A stretch of DNA of 64,000 bases from Nitrincola tibetensis (GCF_003284585.1 NZ_QKRX01000005.1:124001-188000), one strand, 5' to 3'; numbered from the stretch's first letter, positions 29,621 to 38,886 are shown. Numbers and translations: made by a program. The notes: a model not told the origin generated them from the letters alone.

Positions 29621-31465
29621 TTATGGGAGTCTATCACTATTATCCTCCCCCAGAAAACCGCCGGATTGCCGCGCCCAAAGTTGAGCGTACAAACCCGGTT
29701 GGGCCACCAGCTCATCATGTGTGCCCATTTGAATAATCTGCCCCTTATCCATCACAATTAAACGATCCATGGCCGCGATTGTCGATAAACGATGGGCAAT
29801 CGCAATCACGGTTTTGCCTTCCATAAGTTTGTACAGGTTTTCTTGAATGGCAGATTCCACCTCGGAATCCAGTGCAGAGGTGGCCTCATCAAGAATAAGA
29901 ATCGGTGCATCCTTCAGCATGACCCGCGCAATCGCAACCCGTTGTCGTTGGCCGCCAGAGAGTTTGACTCCGCGCTCACCCACTTGCGCGTCATAGCCAG
30001 TGCGTCCCTTGATATCTTTTAAGCCGAGAATGAAGTCATGGGCTTTTGCACGTTTGGCGGCTTCTATTACGTCCTCGTCTGATGCATCAGGGCGGCCGTA
30101 GGCAATATTGTCTCGGACGGATCGGTGCAGTAACGAAGTGTCTTGACTCACCATGCCGATATTGGCGCGTAAAGACTCTTGCTGCACTTCATGGATGGCT
30201 TGTCCGTCGATCAGGATTCGACCTTTTTCAACATCGTAGAATCGCAGAAGTAGGTTAACAAGCGTTGATTTCCCCGCACCAGAACGCCCGACAATACCGA
30301 CCTTTTCACCCGATTTGATCGACAATTTAAGTCCTTCGATAACACCAGAGGTTTGGCCATAATGAAAATCAATATGATCAAATTCTATTGCACCTTTTGA
30401 TGCGTGTAACACCGGAGCATTGGGTTGATCTTGCACCTCATGCGCGACAGAAATCGAGCCGATGCCATCTTTGACAGTGCCAATATTTTCAAATAAAGAC
30501 GATACTTCCCACATAATCCATTGCGACATACCTGAAAGGCGAAGGACTAAGCCGAGCGCAACAGCGACAGCACCAATGCTGATCAAGTCTGATAACCAAA
30601 GATAGATGCTGAGGCTAGCAACCGATAGCAGCAACAACGAATTCAACAGATACAGGCAAGTATTAAACAACGTGACTAAGCGCATTTGCTTATGAACCGT
30701 GCCTAAAAAGCCCTGCATGCTTTCTTGGGCATAGTCGGATTCTCGTTGAGAGTGAGAAAAGAGCATAACGGTTTGAATGTTCGTGTAGGCGTCCACAATG
30801 CGCCCAGTCATGATCGAACGTGCATCCGCTTGGAGTTGCGAAACTTTTCCCATTAACGGCACAAAAAAACGTAACATGACAATATAGGCAACTATCCATA
30901 CTAGCAAGGGTAGCATCAGACGTCGATCAGCACTGCCAAGAATAAACAGGGTGCCAATGAAGTAGACCGTGACATAGTTGAGTACATCAATCATTTTGAT
31001 CACGCACTCGCGTACGGCAAGAGCGGTTTGCATGAGCTTGGTTGCGATACGTCCTGCAAATTCTTCTTGGTAAAAGCTCATGGATTGTTTGAGCAAGTAA
31101 CGGTGAACCAGCCAGCGGATGCGCATGGGGTAGTTGCCCATCAGCACTTGGAAGTTCAGTAAGGAGTGAATGAACACCAATAATGGCAGCCCCATAATGA
31201 CAGCGGCCATTCCGATCAGTTTCCAGCCCTCGGTGGCTAAAAAACTCTCTTTGTCTTGCTCAGACAACCAATTCACAATATTGCCAAGGAAGCTAAATAA
31301 CCAGACTTCGACTAAGGCAACGCATGCCATCAAAACAGCTGCGCAGGCGATCCAAGGCCACATTCCGCGAGAGTAGTGCAGGCAGAAGCGGACAAGGCTT
31401 TTGGGAGGTTGACCTAATTGTTCATCGGGAAAGGGGTTAAGTCGGCTTTCGAACCAGCGAAACAT
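29621..31465 (-). CDS. ABC exporter (fused permease/ATPase, MsbA/multidrug type)
   Basis: A 614-residue half-transporter. Residues 1-335 hold a six-helix ABC type-1 exporter domain. The nucleotide-binding domain (about 355-600) has Walker A GRSGAGKSTLVNLLL, signature LSGGQRQRVAIARVM, Walker B ILILDEATSALD and the H-loop AIAHRLSTIA. It would act as a homodimer exporting lipids or hydrophobic compounds. It ends close to the ClC gene start (26 bp), so they may share a transcript. Confidence 0.88.
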   Translation of the reverse strand: MFRWFESRLNPFPDEQLGQPPKSLVRFCLHYSRGMWPWIACAAVLMACVALVEVWLFSFLGNIVNWLSEQDKESFLATEGWKLIGMAAVIMGLPLLVFIHSLLNFQVLMGNYPMRIRWLVHRYLLKQSMSFYQEEFAGRIATKLMQTALAVRECVIKMIDVLNYVTVYFIGTLFILGSADRRLMLPLLVWIVAYIVMLRFFVPLMGKVSQLQADARSIMTGRIVDAYTNIQTVMLFSHSQRESDYAQESMQGFLGTVHKQMRLVTLFNTCLYLLNSLLLLSVASLSIYLWLSDLISIGAVAVALGLVLRLSGMSQWIMWEVSSLFENIGTVKDGIGSISVAHEVQDQPNAPVLHASKGAIEFDHIDFHYGQTSGVIEGLKLSIKSGEKVGIVGRSGAGKSTLVNLLLRFYDVEKGRILIDGQAIHEVQQESLRANIGMVSQDTSLLHRSVRDNIAYGRPDASDEDVIEAAKRAKAHDFILGLKDIKGRTGYDAQVGERGVKLSGGQRQRVAIARVMLKDAPILILDEATSALDSEVESAIQENLYKLMEGKTVIAIAHRLSTIAAMDRLIVMDKGQIIQMGTHDELVAQPGLYAQLWARQSGGFLGEDNSDRLP

Positions 31466-31650
31466 GTGAGCTCTCTGTTTTTGTGTCTGTTGAGTTGTGC
31501 AGGAAATTACATCAAGGCTGGGCTAGCCATGATTTTGATAGGCATTGAGCGAACGATTTAACACTAATTTAGACTGAATAGTCCAGTTTTTGTGCGAAAG
31601 AAAATCATTTAATGCGCGCACTACATCAAAAACCACACTCATGATTCAAG

Positions 31651-31690
31651 GCCTCATTCCACTCAAGTTTTTACTCAGAGTGAATGAGGC
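31651..31690. terminator. Hairpin downstream of cydB
   Basis: GCCTCATTCCACTC and GAGTGAATGAGGC form a long stem 22 bp past the cydB stop. There is no clear U-tract on the minus strand. The remaining 31466-31650 is AT-rich and without recognisable genes. Confidence 0.5.
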
Positions 31691-31712
31691 TTTGGGTTTC
31701 TAAGCAGCGAAC

Positions 31713-32717
31713 TTAATAGTACTTCAAACCATCTGCCTTACCCCGGAAAGCGTAGTAAGCGACGGCGGTGTAGGCCGCAATAATCGGGATTACGATCACC
31801 GCGCCAAAGAAGATAATCGTTAAGGATTCTTTTGAGCTGGCGGCTTCATACAAGGTCATTTGGTTTGGAACGACAAAGGGGTAAAAGCTCAGTGCTAATC
31901 CTGCAAAGCTGCAGACGAAGATCACCTTGCAAATGAAAAAGGGTATCCAAGCGCCTTGATCATTCGGTAAGGGCAGCCGCTTAAGTGCCAGATACCCCAA
32001 TGCAAACATGGCAAAGCACAAGAGAGGAATGGCGGCGAATAAATACGCCAAAGGCGGTTCTGTCCATACTTGATACACGTTGGCATTTACCAGCGGGTTA
32101 ATCGCGCTGACCGTTAAAATACCCGCGAATGTCCAGACGCCCGCTCGTTTGCATTGACGAATCGCGTGAAGCTGTAAATCACCAGTCGTTTTCCCGATCA
32201 ACCATGCGTTGCCGATCATTGCATAAGCAGCGGTAACACAGAGACCGCTAAAGCAGGCAAAGATCACACTGCCTAAGTGGTACTCTAGACCCATGACATA
32301 GATACCCAGCATAAAACCCTGGCTAAAGGTTGCGAGTAAGGATCCACACTTAAAGGTCCAGTCCCAGTGGATTTTACGCTCGGGTTTGACTTTAGCACGA
32401 AAATCGAACGCCACCCCTCGAAGAATAAGTCCAATTAACAGCAATGCTGCAGGCAGGTAAAGTGCATGAAGAATGGCACTGTGTGCCGCAGGAAAGGCCA
32501 CCAGCAGTAAACCTACAGCCAATACAAGCCATGTTTCGTTGGCATCCCAGAAGGGGCCAATCGATGCAATTGATGTATCGCGCCAAGCTTCTTGTTTCAT
32601 GGGTAATGTAATGCCCACACCCAAATCGTATCCATCCAGAATGGCATATAAAAGCACGGCCAGAGCCGTTAGGGCGGCAAATACCAACGCCAAATTCTCC
32701 GCTGTTAATAGGCTCAT
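31713..32717 (-). CDS. cydB: Cytochrome bd-type quinol oxidase subunit II
   Basis: A 334-residue protein with about eight to nine membrane helices, starting with the family segment LLYAILDGYDLGVGI and containing DANETWLVLAVG. Subunit II pairs with CydA to form the quinol-oxidising terminal oxidase. Its ATG overlaps the cydA stop (ATGA), showing translational coupling. Confidence 0.94.
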   Translation of the reverse strand: MSLLTAENLALVFAALTALAVLLYAILDGYDLGVGITLPMKQEAWRDTSIASIGPFWDANETWLVLAVGLLLVAFPAAHSAILHALYLPAALLLIGLILRGVAFDFRAKVKPERKIHWDWTFKCGSLLATFSQGFMLGIYVMGLEYHLGSVIFACFSGLCVTAAYAMIGNAWLIGKTTGDLQLHAIRQCKRAGVWTFAGILTVSAINPLVNANVYQVWTEPPLAYLFAAIPLLCFAMFALGYLALKRLPLPNDQGAWIPFFICKVIFVCSFAGLALSFYPFVVPNQMTLYEAASSKESLTIIFFGAVIVIPIIAAYTAVAYYAFRGKADGLKYY

Positions 32718-34087
32718 ACACTGGCTCCTTCTGTTGCAATTTGCGTTTTCTTTTCGGGTAAACCGGGAAGAGATAAGTCGTACTCCTCTACATCAATCGC
32801 TCGTTTGGCCAACCAGAATAGAGTTTTGATATAGGCCACCAACAACACGGCATAAAGTAAGAGATACATAATTAAGGTGAGTGCAACCTGCTCACTGGCG
32901 ACAGTTGTCACCGCTTCGTTGGTGCGTAATACGCCATAGACTAAGTAGGGTTGACGCCCAATTTCGGTGACATACCAGCCTGCTAGCGTAGCGAGCCAAC
33001 CTGAAAATGACATACCTATTAACACCTTGTACTGCAGGGGTGTGAGCTCATTTTTACGATAGAGCCGCAGACTGCACCACCAAGCCACTAATAACATGGC
33101 TATGCCAGTTGCCACCATGATGCGGAAGCTATAAAAAACGGGCGCAACGGGGGGGTGGGCATCTTCGAAGTCACTGATCCCTTTTAGTTCACCCTCTAAT
33201 TCATGTGTGAGGATCAAACTCGCCAGTTTTGGAATTTCAATCGCAAAGCGGTTCGTTTGGGTTTCAGCATCCGGTATACCAAACAGCACTAAAGGTGCGC
33301 CATTTTGGGTGTGCCAAAGTCCTTCCATGGCGGCTACTTTCTGAGGTTGATGCTCTAAAGTGTTTAAACCATGCAAATCCCCTATAAATGCTTGGGTAGG
33401 GGCCAACACTGCCGCACTAAACAGAGCGGTTTTGAGCGTTAGGCGAGGTGCCTTTTTATTGTCGCCTCGGTACAAGCGATAGGCAGAAATACCTGCAACT
33501 AAAAAACACACGGTTAATGCGGAGGCGAATAGCATATGTGTGAAGCGGTAGGGGAAAGATGGGTTGAAAATGATCGCCAACCAATCCGTTGCATGGGCCA
33601 CGCCATCGCGCATTTCGAACCCGACCGGTGTTTGCATCCATGAGTTCAGTACTAGAATCCAGAAGGCTGATAGGGTCGTGCCGAGCGCAACCAGTAACGT
33701 GGCTGAGGTATGCAGCCAGCGAGGGACTTTATTAAACCCAAACAACATAATGCCTAGCATCGTGGCTTCTAGGAAAAAAGCCGTCAGAATCTCATAGGCC
33801 AGCAAGGGGCCCGCTATATTTCCAACCGTTTCCATAAAGCCAGGCCAGTTGGTACCAAACTGGAACGACATGGTAATGCCACTGACCACGCCTAAGGCAA
33901 AGGTCAGGGCAAAAACTTTCACCCAAAAACGGTAGGCTCGCATCCAAACGGGATGTTGAGACAAATCAAAACGAACTTTGAAGTACACCAGCAACCAGCC
34001 AAGGGCGATGGTAATTGTGGGAAATAAAATATGAAAGCTGATATTGGCCGCGAACTGGATACGCGAAAGTAACAGTGTGTCTAACAT
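32714..34087 (-). CDS. cydA: Cytochrome bd-type quinol oxidase subunit I, short-Q-loop (CioA) type
   Basis: A 457-residue membrane subunit with haem b595 ligand His19 (LSRIQFAANISFH) and the quinol-site stretch HTSATLLVALGTTLSAFWI. It is shorter than E. coli CydA (522 residues) because it has the short Q-loop of cyanide-insensitive oxidases (CioA). Function: reduces O2 with quinol without pumping protons, giving respiration resistant to cyanide, NO and sulfide. That is notable next to a genome that also encodes a NosP-like NO sensor. It is 36 bp downstream of the GbsR/MarR gene, so gbsR-cydA-cydB is a likely operon. Confidence 0.93.
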   Translation of the reverse strand: MLDTLLLSRIQFAANISFHILFPTITIALGWLLVYFKVRFDLSQHPVWMRAYRFWVKVFALTFALGVVSGITMSFQFGTNWPGFMETVGNIAGPLLAYEILTAFFLEATMLGIMLFGFNKVPRWLHTSATLLVALGTTLSAFWILVLNSWMQTPVGFEMRDGVAHATDWLAIIFNPSFPYRFTHMLFASALTVCFLVAGISAYRLYRGDNKKAPRLTLKTALFSAAVLAPTQAFIGDLHGLNTLEHQPQKVAAMEGLWHTQNGAPLVLFGIPDAETQTNRFAIEIPKLASLILTHELEGELKGISDFEDAHPPVAPVFYSFRIMVATGIAMLLVAWWCSLRLYRKNELTPLQYKVLIGMSFSGWLATLAGWYVTEIGRQPYLVYGVLRTNEAVTTVASEQVALTLIMYLLLYAVLLVAYIKTLFWLAKRAIDVEEYDLSLPGLPEKKTQIATEGASV

Positions 34088-34123
34088 AAGTACCTCACAG
34101 GTAGATAAGAGCCTATCAACGCA

Positions 34124-34687
34124 CTAGGTTTTTTTTGCGGGCTCTTTTTTACTTAAGAACGTATCCGTAAACTCCAGCACTTTGCCGACCCCAGAGCCTA
34201 ATTTCATTAAAGTATTTAGCTTATCGGGTGAAAGCGATTGTAGGCTTTGAGTCCACTCCGTAATGTTTTCCAACAGATCATGAATTTCGGTGATGCGTTT
34301 CTGAGCGTAAATTTCTTCTTGGTTAGCGGCTTCATCCATCATGATGTCGCGCAGCAAACTGAGGGTGGGGTCCATTTCACGTTTGCGCCGCTCTTCAAAT
34401 ACCCTGTTGGCCATGTCCCAGATGCTGCCTCGGCTTTGATAAAATTCGCGTCGCTCGCCTTGTTTGTGAATAACCTGAACCAGTTGCCAACTTCCTAGCT
34501 CTTTTAAGCCCATACTAACGTTGCCTCGGGAAATACCGAGTAGATCCCCGATTTCGTTAGCACATAAGGGCTCTTCGCTGATGACCAGTAAGGCGTAAAT
34601 CTGACCCACGGTGCGGTTGAAGCCCCAGCGGCTGCCCATTTCGCCAAAGTGGTAAACAAAGGATTCAATCATTGGTGTTAATTGCAT
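34124..34687 (-). CDS. GbsR/MarR-family transcriptional regulator
   Basis: A 187-residue winged-helix protein of the GbsR type: WGFNRTVGQIYALLVISEEPLCANEIGDLLGISRGNVSMGLKEL is the reading head, and the C-terminal half (90-187) is helical. It lies immediately upstream of cydAB on the same strand, behind a perfect palindrome and an FNR/ANR box. I infer autoregulation and control of cydAB. The effector is unknown. Confidence 0.8.
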   Translation of the reverse strand: MQLTPMIESFVYHFGEMGSRWGFNRTVGQIYALLVISEEPLCANEIGDLLGISRGNVSMGLKELGSWQLVQVIHKQGERREFYQSRGSIWDMANRVFEERRKREMDPTLSLLRDIMMDEAANQEEIYAQKRITEIHDLLENITEWTQSLQSLSPDKLNTLMKLGSGVGKVLEFTDTFLSKKEPAKKT

Positions 34688-34705
34688 TGTTGTGCCTTTA
34701 TTGAA

Positions 34706-34725
34706 CTTTCAGAATTTTCTGAAAG
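34706..34725 (-). promoter_or_regulatory. Perfect palindromic operator upstream of the GbsR/MarR gene
   Basis: CTTTCAGAA-TT-TTCTGAAAG, a 9-2-9 perfect inverted repeat, 19 bp before the regulator's start codon and overlapping the expected promoter start region. This fits a homodimeric winged-helix repressor site. Confidence 0.6.
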
Positions 34726-34742
34726 AATAATACGCTCATGAA

Positions 34743-34756
34743 TTGATCTAGATCAA
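34743..34756 (-). promoter_or_regulatory. FNR/ANR box
   Basis: TTGAT-CTAG-ATCAA is a perfect match to the FNR/ANR consensus. It lies 56 bp upstream of the GbsR/MarR start and 135 bp from the divergent ProC-like gene. In P. aeruginosa the cio operon is repressed by ANR at low oxygen. Whether this site activates or represses cannot be read without the transcription start. Confidence 0.75.
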
Positions 34757-34890
34757 CGCTTTTAAAAAAAATTTGTGATGGGTGTTTTTGTGGTGTCGAA
34801 GAAGTCTATATACCTATGCAGGATATAGACGGGTAGCGATCTAAGAATTCGCTCCTATAATAAATATACATTTCAAAAAAAGGGGGCCAC

Positions 34891-35661
34891 ATGCGTATCG
34901 GTGTTTTGGGGGTTGGGGCATTAACAGAGGCAATTGTTACGGGTGTGCAGAAATCAAAATCCCCTTACAGTTGGTGCTTATCACCTCGTTCGGCGTTTCG
35001 GGTTGAGCGCTTACTGAGTTTGCCACAGGTATCCGTTGCTCAAGACAATCAATCAGTTGTGGATCAGTGCTCGACAGTGATTATTGGCGTTAGACCCGAC
35101 GATTTGCAGTCTTTGGCGACGCAGATCAAGTTGACTTCAGATCATCATCTACTGTGTTTGGCGGCAGGTGTACATTTAGAAACCCTGCAGAAAATGTTTT
35201 ACCCCGCAAAAGTGACTCGTATGATGGCAAGTATTGCAGCGGAATATCCAGGAGCGAGTGTTTTTTTCTTTCCAAAAGACCTGCAACTGTCCACTTGTTT
35301 TTCGAATGCAGGCTTTGGAGTTCAGAGCTTTACGACAGAGTTGCAGTTCGAAGCATCAATGCTTAGTGTTTGTGTGAATGCATGGTGGTTAGATCAAGTT
35401 CACGCATTGGCGCAGACCTTTGCGGATGAAACGGGTATGCCTTTGGCGGAAGCTGTTGAATTGCTGGCCAGAGCTCAGCAAGAGTCAGTGACCTTACTAA
35501 AGGAGCGCAGGCAGACGACGCCCACCGTTTTAGCGCGAGAAATTGGCACCCCCGGCACCTTTACAGCTCGGGGCCTTTACCATCTTAAAGAACGGCAAGC
35601 CGAAAAACCCTGGGTGGATATTTTGAGTCAATTGCTGAAAGAGTTAAAGTCTAAGGAATGA
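34891..35661 (+). CDS. Pyrroline-5-carboxylate reductase-like protein
   Basis: A 256-residue NAD(P)-dependent reductase. The N-terminal Rossmann motif GVLGVGALTEAIVTG and the C-terminal dimerisation region (about 160-256, ETGMPLAEAVELLARAQQESV, GTPGTFTARGL) match the ProC family. The strong family motif of true ProC near the C-terminus (VTSPGGTT) appears here as IGTPGTFT, so the substrate could differ from pyrroline-5-carboxylate. It has a GGGGG ribosome site and no operon partner. Confidence 0.75.
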   Translation: MRIGVLGVGALTEAIVTGVQKSKSPYSWCLSPRSAFRVERLLSLPQVSVAQDNQSVVDQCSTVIIGVRPDDLQSLATQIKLTSDHHLLCLAAGVHLETLQKMFYPAKVTRMMASIAAEYPGASVFFFPKDLQLSTCFSNAGFGVQSFTTELQFEASMLSVCVNAWWLDQVHALAQTFADETGMPLAEAVELLARAQQESVTLLKERRQTTPTVLAREIGTPGTFTARGLYHLKERQAEKPWVDILSQLLKELKSKE

Positions 35662-35802
35662 TTCACGAGTAAACTGAACTAGCGATCTCAACCTGTCTTT
35701 AAAACAGAAAAAGGCACTAAAGGGGGATTATCAAAAATATCTAGCGTTTTCCTTGCAAGGAGGAGCAAATACATCTCGTTTTCGACAATTGATCTTGTTC
35801 AC

Positions 35803-35840
35803 AAAGCTTTTATAGATATCGCTTTATCTAGAAAAGCTTT
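35803..35840. repeat. 16-bp inverted repeat upstream of the TRAP operon
   Basis: AAAGCTTTTATAGATA and its complement (one mismatch) are separated by 6 nt, about 55 bp upstream of the dctP start. It could be a dimeric operator or a leader hairpin. No regulator gene is adjacent. Confidence 0.55.
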
Positions 35841-35894
35841 TCGGGTAGATTTTCAGATATATTCGCATCAAATACCTTCCGTTAGGAGATGTTC

Positions 35895-36884
35895 ATGGGC
35901 TGCTTTCGAAAATCATTGGCTTCGGCTGTCGCTGTCTCGTGTTTAAGTTTGGCAGCCTTTGCTGTTCAAGCAAAAGATTTTCGCTTAGGGTTAATTACCC
36001 CTCCGTCTCATCATTGGACGCAAGCCGCTCAAGCCTTTGCTGATGAACTCAAGCAGGCATCAGACGGAAAGCACAGTGTTGCAATTTTCCCAGCTCAGCA
36101 GTTGGGTAACGAAGCCCAGATGGTGCAGCAGTTACAAGCGGGCTCTTTGGATATGGCTTTTTTGACCATTGCTGAGGTATCGAATCGTGTTCCAGAATTC
36201 GGTGCGCTATATGCGCCTTACTTGGTGGATAATGTTGATGAAGCAGCAGGTCTGCTAAAAACCGATGAAGCGAAGCGTTTATTCGATCTGCTGCCTCAAC
36301 AAGCGGGTTTAATTGGTATCGGCTACGGCATGGCGGGCATGAGGCAAGTCATGAGCCGAGTGCCAGTTGAAAGTCCCGCAGACCTTCGGGGTAAAAAGCT
36401 CCGGATCACCCCTTTTGAACCCATACGTGATTTTTACAACGCGCTAGGTGCCGCGCCAACACCCTTGCCTTTGCCTGCTGTCTATGACGCCTTAGCCAAC
36501 CGCCAAATTGATGCCATCGACATGGATTACGATTCAATATTAATCTTTAAGTTCTATGAGCGTGCCGAACACTTAATGATTTCTAACCATATGATGTTTC
36601 CGATGGTGGGAGTTGTTTCGGCTCGCGTTTGGAGAACCTTAGATGAAGAAGACAAGGTGTTAATTACCGAGTTGATGCAAGCGCAGCTAGATGGCGTATT
36701 AGAAACCTTTAGGCTGCAAGAAAAAGATCAAGAAGCCGAGCTAAGGGCATTGAACATAACGATTACGGAAGCCAATCGTGAAGATTTTGCTGAAAGCGTC
36801 GCCGCGTGGGAAGCGATTTGGTCAGAAAAAGCGCCATCATTAAGTATATTAAGAGATGCAGTGAATAGGCTGCGTACCCCCTAA
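35895..36884 (+). CDS. dctP: TRAP transporter solute-binding protein DctP
   Basis: A 329-residue periplasmic protein with a signal peptide (cleavage near AVQAKDF) and the DctP-family fold. The conserved Arg region GKKLRITPFEPIRDFYNALGAAPTPLPLPAVYDAL is the carboxylate-binding site. It binds an organic acid for the DctQM permease. ATG at 35895 is chosen over the ATG at 35889 because TAGGAG then has 6-nt spacing. Ligand not predictable. Confidence 0.9.
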   Translation: MGCFRKSLASAVAVSCLSLAAFAVQAKDFRLGLITPPSHHWTQAAQAFADELKQASDGKHSVAIFPAQQLGNEAQMVQQLQAGSLDMAFLTIAEVSNRVPEFGALYAPYLVDNVDEAAGLLKTDEAKRLFDLLPQQAGLIGIGYGMAGMRQVMSRVPVESPADLRGKKLRITPFEPIRDFYNALGAAPTPLPLPAVYDALANRQIDAIDMDYDSILIFKFYERAEHLMISNHMMFPMVGVVSARVWRTLDEEDKVLITELMQAQLDGVLETFRLQEKDQEAELRALNITITEANREDFAESVAAWEAIWSEKAPSLSILRDAVNRLRTP

Positions 36885-36911
36885 ATCGCAGCCTGTTTGC
36901 GAGATATTTAA

Positions 36912-36933
36912 GACCCTAATCAATATTAGGGTC
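36912..36933 (+). repeat. Hairpin between dctP and dctQ
   Basis: GACCCTAAT-CAAT-ATTAGGGTC is a perfect 9-bp stem with a 4-nt loop in the 60-bp gap. Such hairpins often protect the binding-protein part of the mRNA or attenuate expression of the membrane subunits. Confidence 0.6.
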
Positions 36934-36944
36934 GGTATTCAACA

Positions 36945-37514
36945 ATGCAGTTATTACGACAACTCTCACATTGGATCGCTAAGTTTGAAATGGCTTTAGC
37001 GGCTATGATGGCACTATTAATTAGTGTGCTGATCTTAGTGAACGTGGTCAGCCGGGCGCTGGGAATGGCGATTTACTGGATTGACGAACTGGCTATCTAT
37101 GCCATGATTTGGATGACCTTTTTGGCAACGTCTGTTGTGATTAAACAGCGCCAAACCCTTGCTGTGACTTTCTTAGTGGATAAATTACCTGCTAAAGGAC
37201 GTTATTTTTTAGCCGTGTTTAGTGATTTGACGATTTGGGGGTTTGCGCTTTTATTATGCATCTTGTGTTACCGATGGTACGACCCTTGGCACTTCTTTCA
37301 AGCGGGATTTAATGTATTGGAGTACCAATCGCAAACCTTCAATTTTATTTATTCAGAAAACACCAACACCTTGGGGATAAAAAAAGTCTGGGTGTGGATG
37401 TGTCTACCCTTAGTTGCTCTCACACTGATGATTCACAGCAGTGTTAATTTGCTTGATCGACTTTCTTATTGGAAAACGCCTGAAACATTTGAGCAAAAGG
37501 GAACGTCTGCATGA
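36945..37514 (+). CDS. dctQ: TRAP transporter small permease DctQ
   Basis: A 189-residue protein with four membrane helices and the DctQ-type stretch YWIDELAIYAMIWMTFLATSVVIK. It forms the small membrane subunit of the Na+-coupled TRAP importer. Its stop overlaps the start of dctM by 4 bp. Confidence 0.88.
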   Translation: MQLLRQLSHWIAKFEMALAAMMALLISVLILVNVVSRALGMAIYWIDELAIYAMIWMTFLATSVVIKQRQTLAVTFLVDKLPAKGRYFLAVFSDLTIWGFALLLCILCYRWYDPWHFFQAGFNVLEYQSQTFNFIYSENTNTLGIKKVWVWMCLPLVALTLMIHSSVNLLDRLSYWKTPETFEQKGTSA

Positions 37515-38770
37515 TTTTAGCTGTCTTTTTGATCTTATTGTTTGCCGCTGTGCCGATTGCGCTCGTGTTGACCTTGACGTCTGCAAGCTATATTGCAAGT
37601 TCGGGCAATCATCTTTTGTTTGACTCATTTGCTCAGCAGCTCTTTGGTGCAATTGAAAATTACGGATTGTTGGCCATCCCTTTGTTTATGCTTGCAGGCG
37701 AGTTGATGAATGAGGGTGGGCTTACGTCTCGCTTAATTAATATGGCTCGCATTCTTGTTGGCGGTTTTAGAGGCGGGCTAGCCTATATCAACCTAGTGGC
37801 AAATATGATGATGGCGGCGATTATGGGTTCGGCCGCTTCGCAGATTGCGATTATGTCGAGAGCGATGGTTCCTGCGATGGAGAAAGAAGGCTATTCTCCG
37901 GCCTATGCGGCGGCAATTACGTCTGCTGGGGGGCTTCTATCGCCTATTATTCCACCCTCAATGCTATTTGTGTTGTTTGGGGTGTTGGCCCAAGTGCCAA
38001 TTGCGGATATGTTTATAGCTGGCATTTTACCGGGCTTACTCATGTCGGCGTTGTTTTTTCTGACCATAGCGCTGATGGGGTTAGTGCACGAATACCCCAA
38101 GGGCGAGTGGTTAACGGCAGCGCAGGCTAAAAAAGCCTTTTGGATGGGACTCCCTGCCTGTTTGATTCCGGTCTTGATAATAGGGGGGATTCTGACAGGA
38201 CTGGTGACCCCAACTGAGTCGGCGGCCTTGGCATCCTTAGGGGCTTTGCTAATTGGTACCTGTGTTTATAAAGAATTAAAACTCAGTCATTTGCCTGAAA
38301 TTATGAAGCGAACAGCCTTGAACTCAGGCATGGTGATTATTTTGATCTCAGCTGCGGGAGTCTTTGGCTGGGTGTTAATCTACGAACAAATTCCGCAAGC
38401 GGTTGCTGCTTGGATCGTGCAGCAAACATCAGATCCATTTGTCTTTTTGTTGATGGTGGTTGCTGCGTTGATTTTAGTGGGTATGCTTTTGGATGGTATT
38501 GCCGCTTTAATCTTGGTTGTGCCAATACTGTTACCCGTTGCGCAAGCCGATTTTGGCATCAGCCCGTATCAGTTTGGTGTGGTGGTATGTCTGACTCTAG
38601 TGATGGGGCTTTTGACACCGCCAGTGGGAGCCGGCTTGTTCATTGGTTCGGCCATGACCGGTGTGCCGCCAATGAAGATCTTTAGAGCGCTGTTACCCTT
38701 TTTGATGATGACGTTACTCTCACTGATCATTATTAGTGGTATCCCGAGTATTGTCTTGATTTTGCTTTGA
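37511..38770 (+). CDS. dctM: TRAP transporter large permease DctM
   Basis: A 419-residue membrane protein with about 12 helices. DctM-family features include NYGLLAIPLFMLAGELMNEGG, AAITSAGGLLSPIIPPSMLFV, and TPTESAALASLGALL. It carries the substrate path with DctQ. Coupled to dctQ by ATGA overlap; no terminator with a U-tract was seen after it. Confidence 0.92.
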   Translation: MILAVFLILLFAAVPIALVLTLTSASYIASSGNHLLFDSFAQQLFGAIENYGLLAIPLFMLAGELMNEGGLTSRLINMARILVGGFRGGLAYINLVANMMMAAIMGSAASQIAIMSRAMVPAMEKEGYSPAYAAAITSAGGLLSPIIPPSMLFVLFGVLAQVPIADMFIAGILPGLLMSALFFLTIALMGLVHEYPKGEWLTAAQAKKAFWMGLPACLIPVLIIGGILTGLVTPTESAALASLGALLIGTCVYKELKLSHLPEIMKRTALNSGMVIILISAAGVFGWVLIYEQIPQAVAAWIVQQTSDPFVFLLMVVAALILVGMLLDGIAALILVVPILLPVAQADFGISPYQFGVVVCLTLVMGLLTPPVGAGLFIGSAMTGVPPMKIFRALLPFLMMTLLSLIIISGIPSIVLILL

Positions 38771-38886
38771 ATCCATCTATTTATGACTTTTCGTTACTCG
38801 GGATTGTCTGTAAAGTAGAGTGAGATTTTAGTGGCAACACACCTCGAGGTTGAGCACGAATGGCTAATCGCTTAGGAGTAAAATGA

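Noticed and set aside
35788-35801. FNR-like TTGATCTTGTTCAC upstream of dctP
   Set aside because: Only the first half-site matches; the second half has two of five bases wrong.
38743-38804. Inverted repeat ATCCCGAGTA...TACTCGGGAT at the end of dctM
   Set aside because: The arms are about 42 nt apart, one is inside the coding region and there is no T-run. A terminator is possible but weak.
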